A DNA stretch of 64,000 bases from positions 1 to 64,000 of the forward strand of contig NZ_CALUAE010000028.1 of assembly GCF_943913955.1 (NCBI RefSeq), given 5' to 3'. Numbering within the stretch: position 1 is the first letter of the stretch; every line of letters begins with the position of its first letter. Positions 16,584 through 24,664 of this stretch are shown one piece after another. The notes under the pieces were generated by a model. The model did no database searches. It saw nothing but the letters and a program-made list of their open reading frames with translations, and was not told the origin of the DNA. Source of the stretch: Mycolicibacterium bacteremicum. Lineage in GTDB: Bacteria; Actinomycetota; Actinomycetes; Mycobacteriales; Mycobacteriaceae. The translations under genes and the position numbers were made by a program.

Positions 16584-17720
16584 ATGAACAGTCCCGGCCT
16601 GGACTTCGGCGTGCTCGGCCCGCTGCAGCTGCGCATCGCCGGTGCACCGGTGCCGCTGGGCACGCCCAAACAGCGGGCCGTACTGGCCATGCTGGTGATG
16701 GGCCGAAACCGGCCGGTCAGCAGCGATGCGCTGGTCACCGCGGCCTGGGAACAGTTCCCGCCGCCGGAGCCCAAGGCCAGCCTGCATTCCTACGTGTCGA
16801 ACCTGCGCAAGCTGATCAGCACATCCGGCGCCGACGGCCGCGCCGTGCTGGCCGGCGCACCGCCCGGGTACCGGCTCGCCGTGACCGACGCGCAGTGCGA
16901 TATCGGGCGTTTCGTCGCCGCCAAGAACGCCGGTGTGCAGGCGGCCGCCGACGGCCGTTTCGACCAGGCCTCCGGCCATCTCGGCGAGGCGTTGGCGCAG
17001 TGGCGCGGACCGGTACTGGAGGATCTGCGCGATTTCGACTTCGTCAGCGCGTTCGCGACGGCGCTGATGGAAGACAAGGTGATGGTGCACACCGCGCACG
17101 CCGAAGCCGAGATCGCCTGCAACCGCAGCTATGCGGTGATCGGATCGTTGGAGGCGCTGGTCGTCGAGCATCCCTACCGGGAACCGCTGTGGGCGCAATT
17201 GATCACCGCCTACTACCTCAGCGACCGGCAGTCCGACGCCCTGGACGCCTACCAGCGGCTGCGCACGACGCTGGCCGAGGATCTGGGCATCGACCCGAGC
17301 CCCACCGTGCGCGCGCTGTCGGAACGGATCCTGCGCCAAGAGCCGCTCGACGTCCGCCGGGTCGCCCGCACCACCGCGGTGCACCAGATCTCGCACATCG
17401 ACCTGCGCACCGCCGTCGGGGTGCAGTCCGCGCCGGCCCAGCTGCGCGCCGACTCCGGGCGGGTGCATCCGCTGGTCGCGGCGGCGACGCGGATCGGCCG
17501 GCTACCCGACAACGACGTCGTGCTCGACGACGTCCGGGTGAGCCGCCACCACGCCGTGCTGATCGACACCGGCACCAGCTTCGTGATCACCGATCTGCGA
17601 TCGGCCAACGGTGTCGAGGTCGGCGGACAGCGCATCCGCGGTACGGCCACGCTCGACCACGGCGACCGCATCCGGATCTGCGATCACGAGTTCGTGTTCG
17701 AGATCGTCTCGCACGGTTGA
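16584..17720 (+). CDS. embR: EmbR-like SARP regulator with C-terminal FHA domain
   Basis: Transcriptional regulator of 378 residues with the EmbR layout: OmpR/SARP winged helix (about 10-100, GPLQLRIAGAPVPLG and KQRAVLAML), BTAD helical domain (about 105-250, YREPLWAQLI and ALDAYQRLR), and FHA phosphothreonine-binding domain (about 285-370, IGRLPDNDVVLDD, VSRHHA, SANGVEV). In M. tuberculosis EmbR is phosphorylated by PknH through its FHA domain and controls embCAB. A kinase gene follows 79 bases downstream here, which supports the same pairing. It could be a paralogue of true EmbR. Confidence 0.85.
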   Translation: MNSPGLDFGVLGPLQLRIAGAPVPLGTPKQRAVLAMLVMGRNRPVSSDALVTAAWEQFPPPEPKASLHSYVSNLRKLISTSGADGRAVLAGAPPGYRLAVTDAQCDIGRFVAAKNAGVQAAADGRFDQASGHLGEALAQWRGPVLEDLRDFDFVSAFATALMEDKVMVHTAHAEAEIACNRSYAVIGSLEALVVEHPYREPLWAQLITAYYLSDRQSDALDAYQRLRTTLAEDLGIDPSPTVRALSERILRQEPLDVRRVARTTAVHQISHIDLRTAVGVQSAPAQLRADSGRVHPLVAAATRIGRLPDNDVVLDDVRVSRHHAVLIDTGTSFVITDLRSANGVEVGGQRIRGTATLDHGDRIRICDHEFVFEIVSHG

Positions 17721-17799
17721 CCCGGGTCCGATTAGTGTGATGGGCCGACGCGACCGGGCGGCCCCAGTGAGGCGGACCCGGGCTGATAGGGGCAGGTGA

Positions 17800-19461
17800 A
17801 TGAGCGAGCCGACTTCGCGGGTCGGTACCGACTTCGGCCGGTACCGACTGCGCCGACTCATCGGGCGCGGTGGCATGGGCGAGGTCTACGAGGCCGAGGA
17901 CACCGAGAAGGACCGCATCGTCGCGCTGAAGTTGTTGCCCGAGGGCGTGTCTCACGATCCGGTGTTCCGCAAGCGGCTGCAGCGGGAGGCGCACTCGGCC
18001 GGCCGGTTGCAGGAACCGCATGTCGTGCCGATCCACGATTACGGCGAGATCGACGGCGTGCTCTACGTCGACATGCGCATGATCAACGGGGCCGACCTGC
18101 GCAAGGTCCTCAAGAGCTACGGGCCGATGACGCCGGCCAGGGCGGTGGCCATCGTGCGGCAGATCGCCTCGGCGCTGGATGCGGCGCACGAGGCCGGCAT
18201 CATGCACCGCGACGTCAAGCCGGAGAACATCCTGATCACCCGGGACGACTTCGCCTACCTGGTCGACTTCGGTATCGCCAATGCCGCCAGCGACGAGAAG
18301 CTGACCGAATTGGGCACGGCGGTGGGCACTTACGCATACATGGCGCCGGAACGGTTCACCAGCGACGAGGTGACCTACCGCGCCGATGTGTACGCGCTGA
18401 CGTGTGTGTTGCACGAGTGCCTGACCGGTTCGCAGCCGTTCCCCGGGGACAGTGTCAGCATGGTCATCACGGCGCATCTGATGCAGCCCACCCCGGCGCC
18501 CAGCCGGGCCCGGCCCGGGATCCCGGTGGCGTTCGACCGGGTGATCGCGCGCGGCATGGCCAAGAAGCCCGGTGACCGGTTCGCCAGCGCCGGTGATCTG
18601 GCCGCCGCGGCCACCGACGCGCTGAGCGTGCGTGACCAGGACCAGGCGGCCCATATCGTGCAGCGCGGCGAGGCGGCGACGATGCCGGGCCCGCAGTTCG
18701 GTGCACCGCCACCACCGCCGCCGGGGGCGACCCCGCCGCCGGGCGCCACGCCGCCGCCCTACGGGGCGACACCGCGCCCGTTCGCGGCCACCCCGCCGCC
18801 GTATCCGTCCGGACCCGCCTGGAATGCGCCGGGCCGGCCGAACCCACCATCGAAGAAGAAGACCCCGTGGGTGCCGATCGCGGTTGCCGCCGGGGTGCTG
18901 ATCCTGGTGCTCGGCGCCGTCGGCATCTTCTGGCTGGTGCAACCCGATGACACCACGACCGCCGGCCCACACACCAGCGCCGCGACGACCACCGAGGCCA
19001 CGTCGCGGGCGACCCGGACGAGCCGCACCCCCGATCCGTCGGCCATGCAGGACAAGTTGTTCGGGATGCTGCCGCAGGGTTATGACCCGGGCGTCTGCCG
19101 GCCGGTGCTGCCGCCGGTGCCCGGTGCGCTGGCCACCGCGGACTGCGGGCAGTCCACCCTGCCGGGCGGCCCCGCGGCATCCCGGTATTCGCTGTTCGGC
19201 GACCAGGGCACCCTGCGCGCCAACTTCGAGGACGCCATCGCCGGCAACTCCGAGCTGTTCCCGTGCCCCAACAGCGAGCGCGACTCCCCCACCACATGGC
19301 ACTACACCGACACTCCCGGCAAGGTCGAGGGGTCGATCGCCTGCGGTCTGTACGAGGGTGGACCGGACATCTCCTGGACCAAGAACGACGGCCTGCTGTT
19401 GGGTAACGCGCAGGGCGCCACCATCGAGGAGCTGCACCAATGGTGGCTGGCCTACGGCTGA
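17800..19461 (+). CDS. Transmembrane Ser/Thr protein kinase, PknH/PknJ type
   Basis: Receptor kinase of 553 residues. The N-lobe has GRGGMGEVY and K44 in VALK; the catalytic loop is HRDVKPEN with D138; DFG and an activation loop with TELGTAVGTYAYMAPE follow. A proline-rich juxtamembrane linker (about 290-350) leads to one membrane helix (about 357-380). The extracellular part (about 400-553) holds four cysteines, consistent with two disulfides, in a compact sensor. The 79-base spacing from the EmbR-like gene suggests co-expression and a kinase-substrate pair. The sensor is only loosely PknH-like, so the ligand and orthology are open. Confidence 0.88.
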   Translation: MSEPTSRVGTDFGRYRLRRLIGRGGMGEVYEAEDTEKDRIVALKLLPEGVSHDPVFRKRLQREAHSAGRLQEPHVVPIHDYGEIDGVLYVDMRMINGADLRKVLKSYGPMTPARAVAIVRQIASALDAAHEAGIMHRDVKPENILITRDDFAYLVDFGIANAASDEKLTELGTAVGTYAYMAPERFTSDEVTYRADVYALTCVLHECLTGSQPFPGDSVSMVITAHLMQPTPAPSRARPGIPVAFDRVIARGMAKKPGDRFASAGDLAAAATDALSVRDQDQAAHIVQRGEAATMPGPQFGAPPPPPPGATPPPGATPPPYGATPRPFAATPPPYPSGPAWNAPGRPNPPSKKKTPWVPIAVAAGVLILVLGAVGIFWLVQPDDTTTAGPHTSAATTTEATSRATRTSRTPDPSAMQDKLFGMLPQGYDPGVCRPVLPPVPGALATADCGQSTLPGGPAASRYSLFGDQGTLRANFEDAIAGNSELFPCPNSERDSPTTWHYTDTPGKVEGSIACGLYEGGPDISWTKNDGLLLGNAQGATIEELHQWWLAYG

Positions 19462-19539
19462 GCCGCGTCCCAAGAATCCTTCAAGGACATCGTTGGACCC
19501 TGTCGGCACACATCCGCCAGACACGGGAGAGAACACGAC

Positions 19540-19875
19540 ATGTCCAGCACCACGCGCCTGCTCCAGCTGACCGGTCTCGCACTGGCCGCCGGCACGATCG
19601 GACTGTGCACGTCCGGCGCCGCGGGTGCGGTGACCTCGGCGGCCGATTCGGCCTTCCTGGCCGATCTGCGGGCCGAGGGTATCGGCTACGAATCGGCCGG
19701 CGAGGTCATCGCCAATGCCTATCAGGTGTGCAGTGAGCTCGATTCCGACGTGAGCGCCACCGACATCGGACTGGACATCATGGACTACACCGGGGTCAAC
19801 GCCCGTCAGGCCGCGGCGTTCATCGTCAATTCGGTGGACTACTACTGCCCGGAGCACGCCGGCGCGTTCGGCTAA
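19540..19875 (+). CDS. Secreted DUF732 protein
   Basis: Small exported protein of 111 residues with a Sec signal peptide (about 1-30, ending near AGAVTSA). The mature part has the DUF732 pattern: ADSAFLADLRAEGIGY, a first cysteine in AYQVCSEL and a second in VDYYCPEH, probably disulfide-linked. DUF732 proteins are abundant in mycobacteria and of unknown function. It follows the kinase gene on the same strand after 78 bases. Confidence 0.85.
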   Translation: MSSTTRLLQLTGLALAAGTIGLCTSGAAGAVTSAADSAFLADLRAEGIGYESAGEVIANAYQVCSELDSDVSATDIGLDIMDYTGVNARQAAAFIVNSVDYYCPEHAGAFG

Positions 19876-19911
19876 GTTGACCTGAACCGCAATGTAGCGA
19901 AAGGGACAGCC

Positions 19912-21102
19912 ATGCCGAATCGTGTGTTCGTCGTCGGGGTCGGGATGACCAAATTCGAGAAACCCGGCCGCCGGGAAGGCTGGGACTATCCCGATATGGC
20001 ACGCGAGTCGGGCACCAAGGCGCTCGACGATGCCGGCATCTCTTACGACCAGGTGCAGCAGGGCTATGTCGGCTACTGCTCCGGGGATTCGACGTCCGGG
20101 CAGCGCGCGCTCTACGAACTCGGCATGACGGGTATCCCGATCGTCAACGTCAACAACAACTGTTCCACCGGGTCGACGGCGCTTTACCTTGCCGCCCAAT
20201 CGATCCGCGGCGGGTTGGCCGACTGCGCGATCGCCCTCGGCTTCGAGAAGATGCAACCCGGCTCACTGGGCGGTGGTGCGCAGGACCGCGAGTCCCCGCT
20301 CGGCAAGCACGTCAAGGCGCTGGCCGAGATCGACGAGTTCGGATTCCCGGTGGCGCCATGGATGTTCGGGGCGGCCGGTCGCGAGCACATGAAGAAATAC
20401 GGCACCACGGCCGAGCATTTCGCGAAGATCGGCTACAAGAACCACAAGCATTCGGTGAACAATCCGTATGCGCAGTTCCAGGACGAGTACACCCTCGACG
20501 ACATCCTGGCCGCCAAGATGATCTCCGACCCGCTGACCAAACTGCAGTGCTCACCCACCTCCGACGGTTCCGGTGCGGCGATCCTGGCCAGTGAGTCCTT
20601 CGTCGACCAGCATGGGTTGGCGGCGCAGGCCGTCGAGATCGTCGGTCAGGCGATGACCACCGATTTCGCATCCACCTTCGACGGCAGCGCGGCCAACATC
20701 ATCGGCTATGACATGAATGTGCAAGCCGCACAGCAGGTGTACGACCAGTCCGGGCTCGGACCGCAGGACTTCCAGGTGATCGAACTACACGACTGCTTCA
20801 GCGCCAACGAGCTGTTGCTCTACGAGGCGCTGGGGCTGTGTGCTCCGGGCGAGGCGCCTGCGCTGATCGACAAGGACGACACCACCTACGGCGGACGCTG
20901 GGTGGTGAACCCGTCCGGCGGGCTGATCTCCAAGGGTCATCCGTTGGGCGCCACCGGCCTGGCGCAGTGCGCCGAGCTGACCTGGCAGCTGCGCGGCACC
21001 GCCGACAAGCGTCAGGTCGACGGCGTCTCCGCTGCGCTCCAGCACAACATCGGTCTCGGCGGCGCGGCGGTGGTCACCGCCTACCAGCGCGCCGAGCGTT
21101 AG
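19912..21102 (+). CDS. ltp1: Lipid-transfer protein / SCP2-type thiolase (Ltp1-like)
   Basis: Thiolase-fold protein of 396 residues. The N-terminal nucleophile cysteine is kept (NNNCSTGSTA) and so is the SKGHPLGATG histidine loop, but the second thiolase cysteine (CGGGQG) is replaced by HNIGLGGA. This pattern marks the SCP2/Ltp group, whose mycobacterial members act on sterol side-chain CoA intermediates, some as aldolases. A ribosome site GAAAGGGA precedes the ATG. It is convergent, with a 4-base overlap, with the DUF8129-like gene. Confidence 0.88.
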   Translation: MPNRVFVVGVGMTKFEKPGRREGWDYPDMARESGTKALDDAGISYDQVQQGYVGYCSGDSTSGQRALYELGMTGIPIVNVNNNCSTGSTALYLAAQSIRGGLADCAIALGFEKMQPGSLGGGAQDRESPLGKHVKALAEIDEFGFPVAPWMFGAAGREHMKKYGTTAEHFAKIGYKNHKHSVNNPYAQFQDEYTLDDILAAKMISDPLTKLQCSPTSDGSGAAILASESFVDQHGLAAQAVEIVGQAMTTDFASTFDGSAANIIGYDMNVQAAQQVYDQSGLGPQDFQVIELHDCFSANELLLYEALGLCAPGEAPALIDKDDTTYGGRWVVNPSGGLISKGHPLGATGLAQCAELTWQLRGTADKRQVDGVSAALQHNIGLGGAAVVTAYQRAER

Positions 21103-21431
21103 GGCCTGCCGCGGCTGGGGGTCTGCTGGGCGACGCCGTGGCGCAGCGGGCTGGTGGCCTGCGCCGCGGTGGATTCCTGCACCGGTGAGCCGCCGGGCAG
21201 CCCCGTCGGCCGCGGGGCGTTGGCCGGGTTGCCCGGTGACGGAGCGGCACCGTGCTCCAGTTCGCGTAGCCGCGCCTCCAGCACCTCCAGCACCGGCACC
21301 CGGGCGGCATGACCGGCCTCATGGGTGAGCACGGCCGTGAGTTGTTCGGCGTCGAGCGAACGGATCCGGTGCCGCAGGTCGCCCAGGGACACCTGGTCAT
21401 AGTCCGGGATCGGAAGCTGATCATCGGTCAT
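21099..21431 (-). CDS. Hypothetical protein with lipid-droplet-type DUF8129-like N-terminus
   Basis: A 110-residue soluble protein. The N-terminal 60 residues contain IPDYDQVSLGDLRHRIRSL and a following helix pair, a module I recall at the end of several mycobacterial proteins (DUF8129-like). The C-terminal 45 residues are low-complexity, rich in Pro, Ser and Gly. The ATG overlaps the stop of the preceding DUF5709 gene by 4 bases, so the two are coupled. Function unknown. Confidence 0.6.
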   Translation of the reverse strand: MTDDQLPIPDYDQVSLGDLRHRIRSLDAEQLTAVLTHEAGHAARVPVLEVLEARLRELEHGAAPSPGNPANAPRPTGLPGGSPVQESTAAQATSPLRHGVAQQTPSRGRP

Positions 21432-21844
21432 GGTTCATCGCTTTCTCGTGTCACGTCTTCGACGACGGGAAACAGGGATTCGCCGTCCTCCGGCACGCCG
21501 TCGATCTGGCCGTGATGTACGCCCGGTTCCGCCGCGGCGACATCGGTGCCCTCGATGGCGGTGTCGGTGCCGCCCGCGTCAGCCGCGTCGCGGCTGTCGA
21601 CGACCTCCGGGGTGACATCGGGTTCTTCCTCGGCCAGCCGCTGATCGAGGGTCTCGCCCTCGCGCTGCTCCTCGGCGGACATGCCGTACTTGTCCGCGCC
21701 GCTCCAGTCCTCCGGCGGGTCGACCACCTCGTCGCCGTCATCGTTGAGCACGTCATCGGAGTCGGTGGATTCCATCGGACTCAACATGTCGTCGGCCCCA
21801 CCGAGATCGTTCGCGGACTCGGCTCCTGCGTCATCGGTCACCAT
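21428..21844 (-). CDS. Acidic DUF5709 protein
   Basis: A strongly acidic 138-residue cytosolic protein. The conserved block runs from MESTDSDDVLNDDGDEVVD through PPEDWSGADKYGMSAEEQREG to LDQRLAEEEPDV, typical of actinobacterial DUF5709. The frame extends to 22012, but the ATG at 21844 is preferred because the extra N-terminal part has no conserved character and would overlap the divergent secreted-protein gene. It is first in a two-gene operon. Function unknown. Confidence 0.7.
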   Translation of the reverse strand: MVTDDAGAESANDLGGADDMLSPMESTDSDDVLNDDGDEVVDPPEDWSGADKYGMSAEEQREGETLDQRLAEEEPDVTPEVVDSRDAADAGGTDTAIEGTDVAAAEPGVHHGQIDGVPEDGESLFPVVEDVTRESDEP

Positions 21845-21962
21845 GACCCCTGCATTGCCATCTGACAGCGGGCTAAACCGTGATCCGGGCGCACCGGCGT
21901 GCAACGAACCGGCCGTCGCGCGCGATGTACCGGGCAGGTCGGGCAGCGCGAGGAGGTTCGAC

Positions 21963-22268
21963 ATGCGCGCGGCATGGATGACAGCAGTTGCGGCACTGGG
22001 TGTGCTGCTCACCCCGGCCGGTGCCGCCGGGGCCGACGAGTCACCGGTTCAGACGATCGGCCGGTTGCAGGCCGAGGGCTACACGGTCAACGTCGATCGG
22101 GTGGGCAGTGCACCGCTGGAGCAGTGCACGGTGATCGGGATCCGCAATCCCCAGCAGGTCACCAGGCTGGTTCGCGTCGGCGAGGACCGACGCTTCCACG
22201 ATGATGGCGGACTCGTCGAAATCGTGGTCAGTCAGTCGATTTCGGTATCGCTGGATTGCACCCGCTGA
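21963..22268 (+). CDS. Small secreted mycobacterial protein
   Basis: A 101-residue exported protein with a Sec signal (about 1-24, cleavage near AAGADE). The mature part, about 77 residues, contains TIGRLQAEGYTVNVDRVG and two cysteines (LEQCTV and the C-terminal LDCTR) that probably form a disulfide. The pattern belongs to a mycobacterial family without an assigned function. The ATG at 21963 is chosen because it starts the signal peptide; the upstream open frame overlaps a divergent gene. A strong two-way terminator follows. Confidence 0.75.
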   Translation: MRAAWMTAVAALGVLLTPAGAAGADESPVQTIGRLQAEGYTVNVDRVGSAPLEQCTVIGIRNPQQVTRLVRVGEDRRFHDDGGLVEIVVSQSISVSLDCTR

Positions 22269-22273
22269 CCTGT

Positions 22274-22322
22274 GATTTGTGGAGTCCTACCCGCAATGGT
22301 TACGGGTAGGACTCCTCAAATC
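22274..22322. terminator. Bidirectional terminator between convergent genes
   Basis: A 20-base stem with one mismatch (22274-22293 and 22303-22322) around a 9-base loop. It ends in AAATC/GATTT on both sides, so each strand carries short T-tracts. It lies between the small secreted protein and the beta-propeller gene, which face each other. Confidence 0.85.
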
Positions 22323-22331
22323 GCGAGAAGG

Positions 22332-23348
22332 TCAGACCTGCGCCAGCTCGCGCACGTCGGCGAAGGCCGCCGCATCGAACGGCGAGTAGGTCGGCGTCGG
22401 GGCGGGCACGCGCAGCGCGGTGACCTGGCCGTCGACATCGGCGATGTACAGCCGGTCGCCCGTCGTGCTCAGCGCGATCGCGGTCGGCCGGGCGCCGACG
22501 GTGATGGTCTCGGCCACCTCGTGGGTCAGCGTGCAGAACACCGTCACCTGGTCGTAGTCGACGACGTAGGCCCGTGAGCCATCGGCGGACAGCGCCATGC
22601 CGATCGGCAGGGTGCCCGCCGCCACCACCGCGGTCACGGCCAGCCTGGCCGGATCGACGACCTTGATGGAGCCGCGGCTGTGCAGATCAGAGGTCAGTAC
22701 GTACACGGTGCCGTTGGCGGCCACCGCGAGATCGCGGATCGGCGCACCGATCGCGACGCTGGTCCGGGCCCGGGCGGTCTCGGTGTCCACGACCACCAGG
22801 CGGCTCCCGGTCGCAGTGCTCACGCCCACGTAGAGGCGACGTCCGGAGGGATCGACGGCCAGGCCGTCGATCGAGGTGGCCGCACCGGCCGCGATGTCGA
22901 TGGTGCCGACCCGGTCGGCGGTGGTGTCGACCACGGCGATGTCCACGTGGTCATGGCCGGCACGTGCGGCGTAGGCGCGCTTGCCGTCGGGGCTGGCGGC
23001 CACCGCGGTCACCGTGAAGGCCAGCGGGTAGCTGCCCACCACGGTGTTGGTGCGGATGTCGACGATCGCCAACGTGTCGGCTTCGGTACTGCTGGTCACC
23101 ACGAATGCGCGGTCGTCGGTCAGCGCGACCGCCACCGGCTCGCCGTCGACCTCTACCAACGTCGGCACGGCGACCGCGTGCGGGCGGACGACGGTCAGGC
23201 TGTCGTCGCCGTAGTTGGTCACCACGATGGCGCCGGCGTTGGCGGCGACGTCACCGATGGGGCCACGGTTGACCGCGACCGATCCTGCGAAAGCGGTTTG
23301 CGAGTCGTTCAGCGCAGCGGCGTTTGCACGCACGGAAACACTTGCCAT
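22332..23348 (-). CDS. YVTN/YncE-type beta-propeller protein (Rv1057-like)
   Basis: A 338-residue protein of about seven 40-residue blades with recurring patterns such as SPDGKRAYAA, DPSGRRLYVG, SADGSRAYVV and STTGDRLYIADV. There is no clear signal peptide from the ATG at 23346-23348, which follows GGAGG at 8 bases. The M. tuberculosis counterpart Rv1057 is strongly induced by envelope stress and inside macrophages and is controlled by MprAB, TrcRS and SigE (recalled). The role is unknown. The long upstream region contains MprA-box-like and CRP-like sequences. Confidence 0.82.
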   Translation of the reverse strand: MASVSVRANAAALNDSQTAFAGSVAVNRGPIGDVAANAGAIVVTNYGDDSLTVVRPHAVAVPTLVEVDGEPVAVALTDDRAFVVTSSTEADTLAIVDIRTNTVVGSYPLAFTVTAVAASPDGKRAYAARAGHDHVDIAVVDTTADRVGTIDIAAGAATSIDGLAVDPSGRRLYVGVSTATGSRLVVVDTETARARTSVAIGAPIRDLAVAANGTVYVLTSDLHSRGSIKVVDPARLAVTAVVAAGTLPIGMALSADGSRAYVVDYDQVTVFCTLTHEVAETITVGARPTAIALSTTGDRLYIADVDGQVTALRVPAPTPTYSPFDAAAFADVRELAQV

Positions 23349-23494
23349 CTCTTCGACACCTCCGCCGGGTGGCTACACCGGCACTTGATTACGCCAGGCG
23401 CTCGGTGGTCGAGCGCATCCTTTCAGCGAGTGTAGCGACGGAAAACCGTACCGAATCCGTGATCTTGGCGCGCCTCGAGTTCGCCTGCGCGCAA

Positions 23495-23513
23495 TGTCTC
23501 AGACATCCCTCAG
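23495..23513. promoter_or_regulatory. MprA-box-like direct repeat
   Basis: TGTCTCAG and TCCCTCAG separated by 3 bases give a 19-base pair of 8-mers, the layout described for MprA boxes. It lies about 150 bases upstream of the Rv1057-like start. Orientation and exact consensus could not be checked. Confidence 0.35.
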
Positions 23514-23691
23514 AAAAAGATCGTTATACAGTTGTGACCTCGCCGCAGCAAATTGTCAGATGACGCCGAACAGTGCAAGAGGGCTGGTGGCAAATCGCAT
23601 TCGGCGGCCGAACCTCATTCGTCCCACAACATTTCCTCAGGCTCCCGCCCGAAAGTGAGCGCCAGATCACAACCGACACATCAGCAAACTT

Positions 23692-23707
23692 TGTGACAGC
23701 TGTCACG
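23692..23707. promoter_or_regulatory. CRP (Rv3676-type) binding site candidate
   Basis: TGTGACAGCTGTCACG matches TGTGA-N6-TCACA at 9 of the 10 defined positions and contains a perfect 14-base palindrome. It lies about 345 bases upstream of the beta-propeller start and 64 bases past the SH3/CHAP stop, so its target is uncertain. Confidence 0.5.
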
Positions 23708-23770
23708 AACAGCTTCGGCACCGTCCGCGCCCGGCCCGGCACCCGAGGTTGCTGGCCGATTAGCCGACCG

Positions 23771-24541
23771 TCACGGCAACAGGATGTAGAGCAACTCCTC
23801 CTGAGCCTTGACCGTCCGCCCCGACCAGATGTTGGGGCCCTTGCCCGCGGCATTCATCTCGGTGATGCGCAGGTACACCCCGTCGGGCCGTTGCGACATG
23901 GTGTCCACCCAGGCCACATGTCCGGCATCGGGTGACTCGAGTACCCGCGGCGGGATCACGACCAGCGACCGTTCCCGGGGCGTGTCGACGACGGTCCAAC
24001 CGGCCTTCCGGGCCGCGGCGGGCAGATCACGCGGCGCACCCTGCACGGCGGGATAGGACTGCTCGCCGGACGCGAAGTACCACTTCTCCAGCGCGCCCCA
24101 CATGGCGCTGCCCTTCTCGCCCGGATTCGCCGGCACCGTCCGCCCCGTCGCCCGGGACTCGGCCACCTTCATCGACTCGGTGGCGCAGGGTGGCACGACG
24201 GGCTCGTTGGACCCGGTGTCGAGCATGGCGTCGGTGACGAAACCACCGTCGGCCAGTCGGTTCCACAGGTCGGTGGACAGGTCGTATGGGCCACCCCGGA
24301 AAACGGTGCCGCGGGCATGACAGGTGATGACGATGCGCGCCCCGTCGCGCAGGGCGCCGACCTTCTGGCTGTCGGCCGACGGTGCCGACCGCACGTTCAG
24401 ATCGCGACTCCCGGTGTTCACCGTGACGGTCGCCGAGTCCGGATCGGCAGCCGATTCCGGCGCTGCTCCGACCACCGGCGCGCCGGCCAGCAGGACCGAC
24501 GCCACCGCAAGGACAACGAGCGGCGCGCGCCGCCGATTCAT
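23771..24541 (-). CDS. Secreted SH3b protein with degenerate CHAP-like domain
   Basis: A 256-residue exported protein. From the ATG at 24541 there is a signal peptide (MNRRRAPLVVLAVASVLLAG, about 1-30). An SH3b-type segment follows (about 45-105: TVTVNTGSRDLNVRSAPSA, KVGALRDGARIVITC). The C-terminal part (about 140-256) has a CHAP-like end, RSLVVIPP...DAGHVAWVD, with a possible catalytic histidine. The usual cysteine before a Trp/Tyr is missing: the segment reads GSAMWGALEKWY. It may bind cell wall without cleaving it. An upstream start exists but precedes the signal peptide. Confidence 0.65.
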   Translation of the reverse strand: MNRRRAPLVVLAVASVLLAGAPVVGAAPESAADPDSATVTVNTGSRDLNVRSAPSADSQKVGALRDGARIVITCHARGTVFRGGPYDLSTDLWNRLADGGFVTDAMLDTGSNEPVVPPCATESMKVAESRATGRTVPANPGEKGSAMWGALEKWYFASGEQSYPAVQGAPRDLPAAARKAGWTVVDTPRERSLVVIPPRVLESPDAGHVAWVDTMSQRPDGVYLRITEMNAAGKGPNIWSGRTVKAQEELLYILLP

Positions 24542-24664
24542 CAGCCCCGTCGTGTGCACAGCAAGCCTTTCGGACACCGGTGCAGGAAATGATAGGGGCC
24601 GCACAGCCGATTTGCTGGGAGGCGAAAGACTATTTGCCGCGCGTGTTCGGCGACACCCGGCCGG

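Larger units (their letters stand above)
23349..23770. other. Intergenic region upstream of the beta-propeller gene
   Basis: 422 bases without a convincing gene. It holds the promoter region of the Rv1057-like gene, an MprA-box-like direct repeat at 23495-23513 and a CRP-like palindrome at 23692-23707. The half nearest the SH3/CHAP gene is also its 3' flank. Confidence 0.6.

Noticed and set aside
17587..20256. 889-codon open frame antisense to the kinase gene
   Set aside because: Arg/Gly-rich shadow; the sense strand carries a full kinase with all catalytic motifs.
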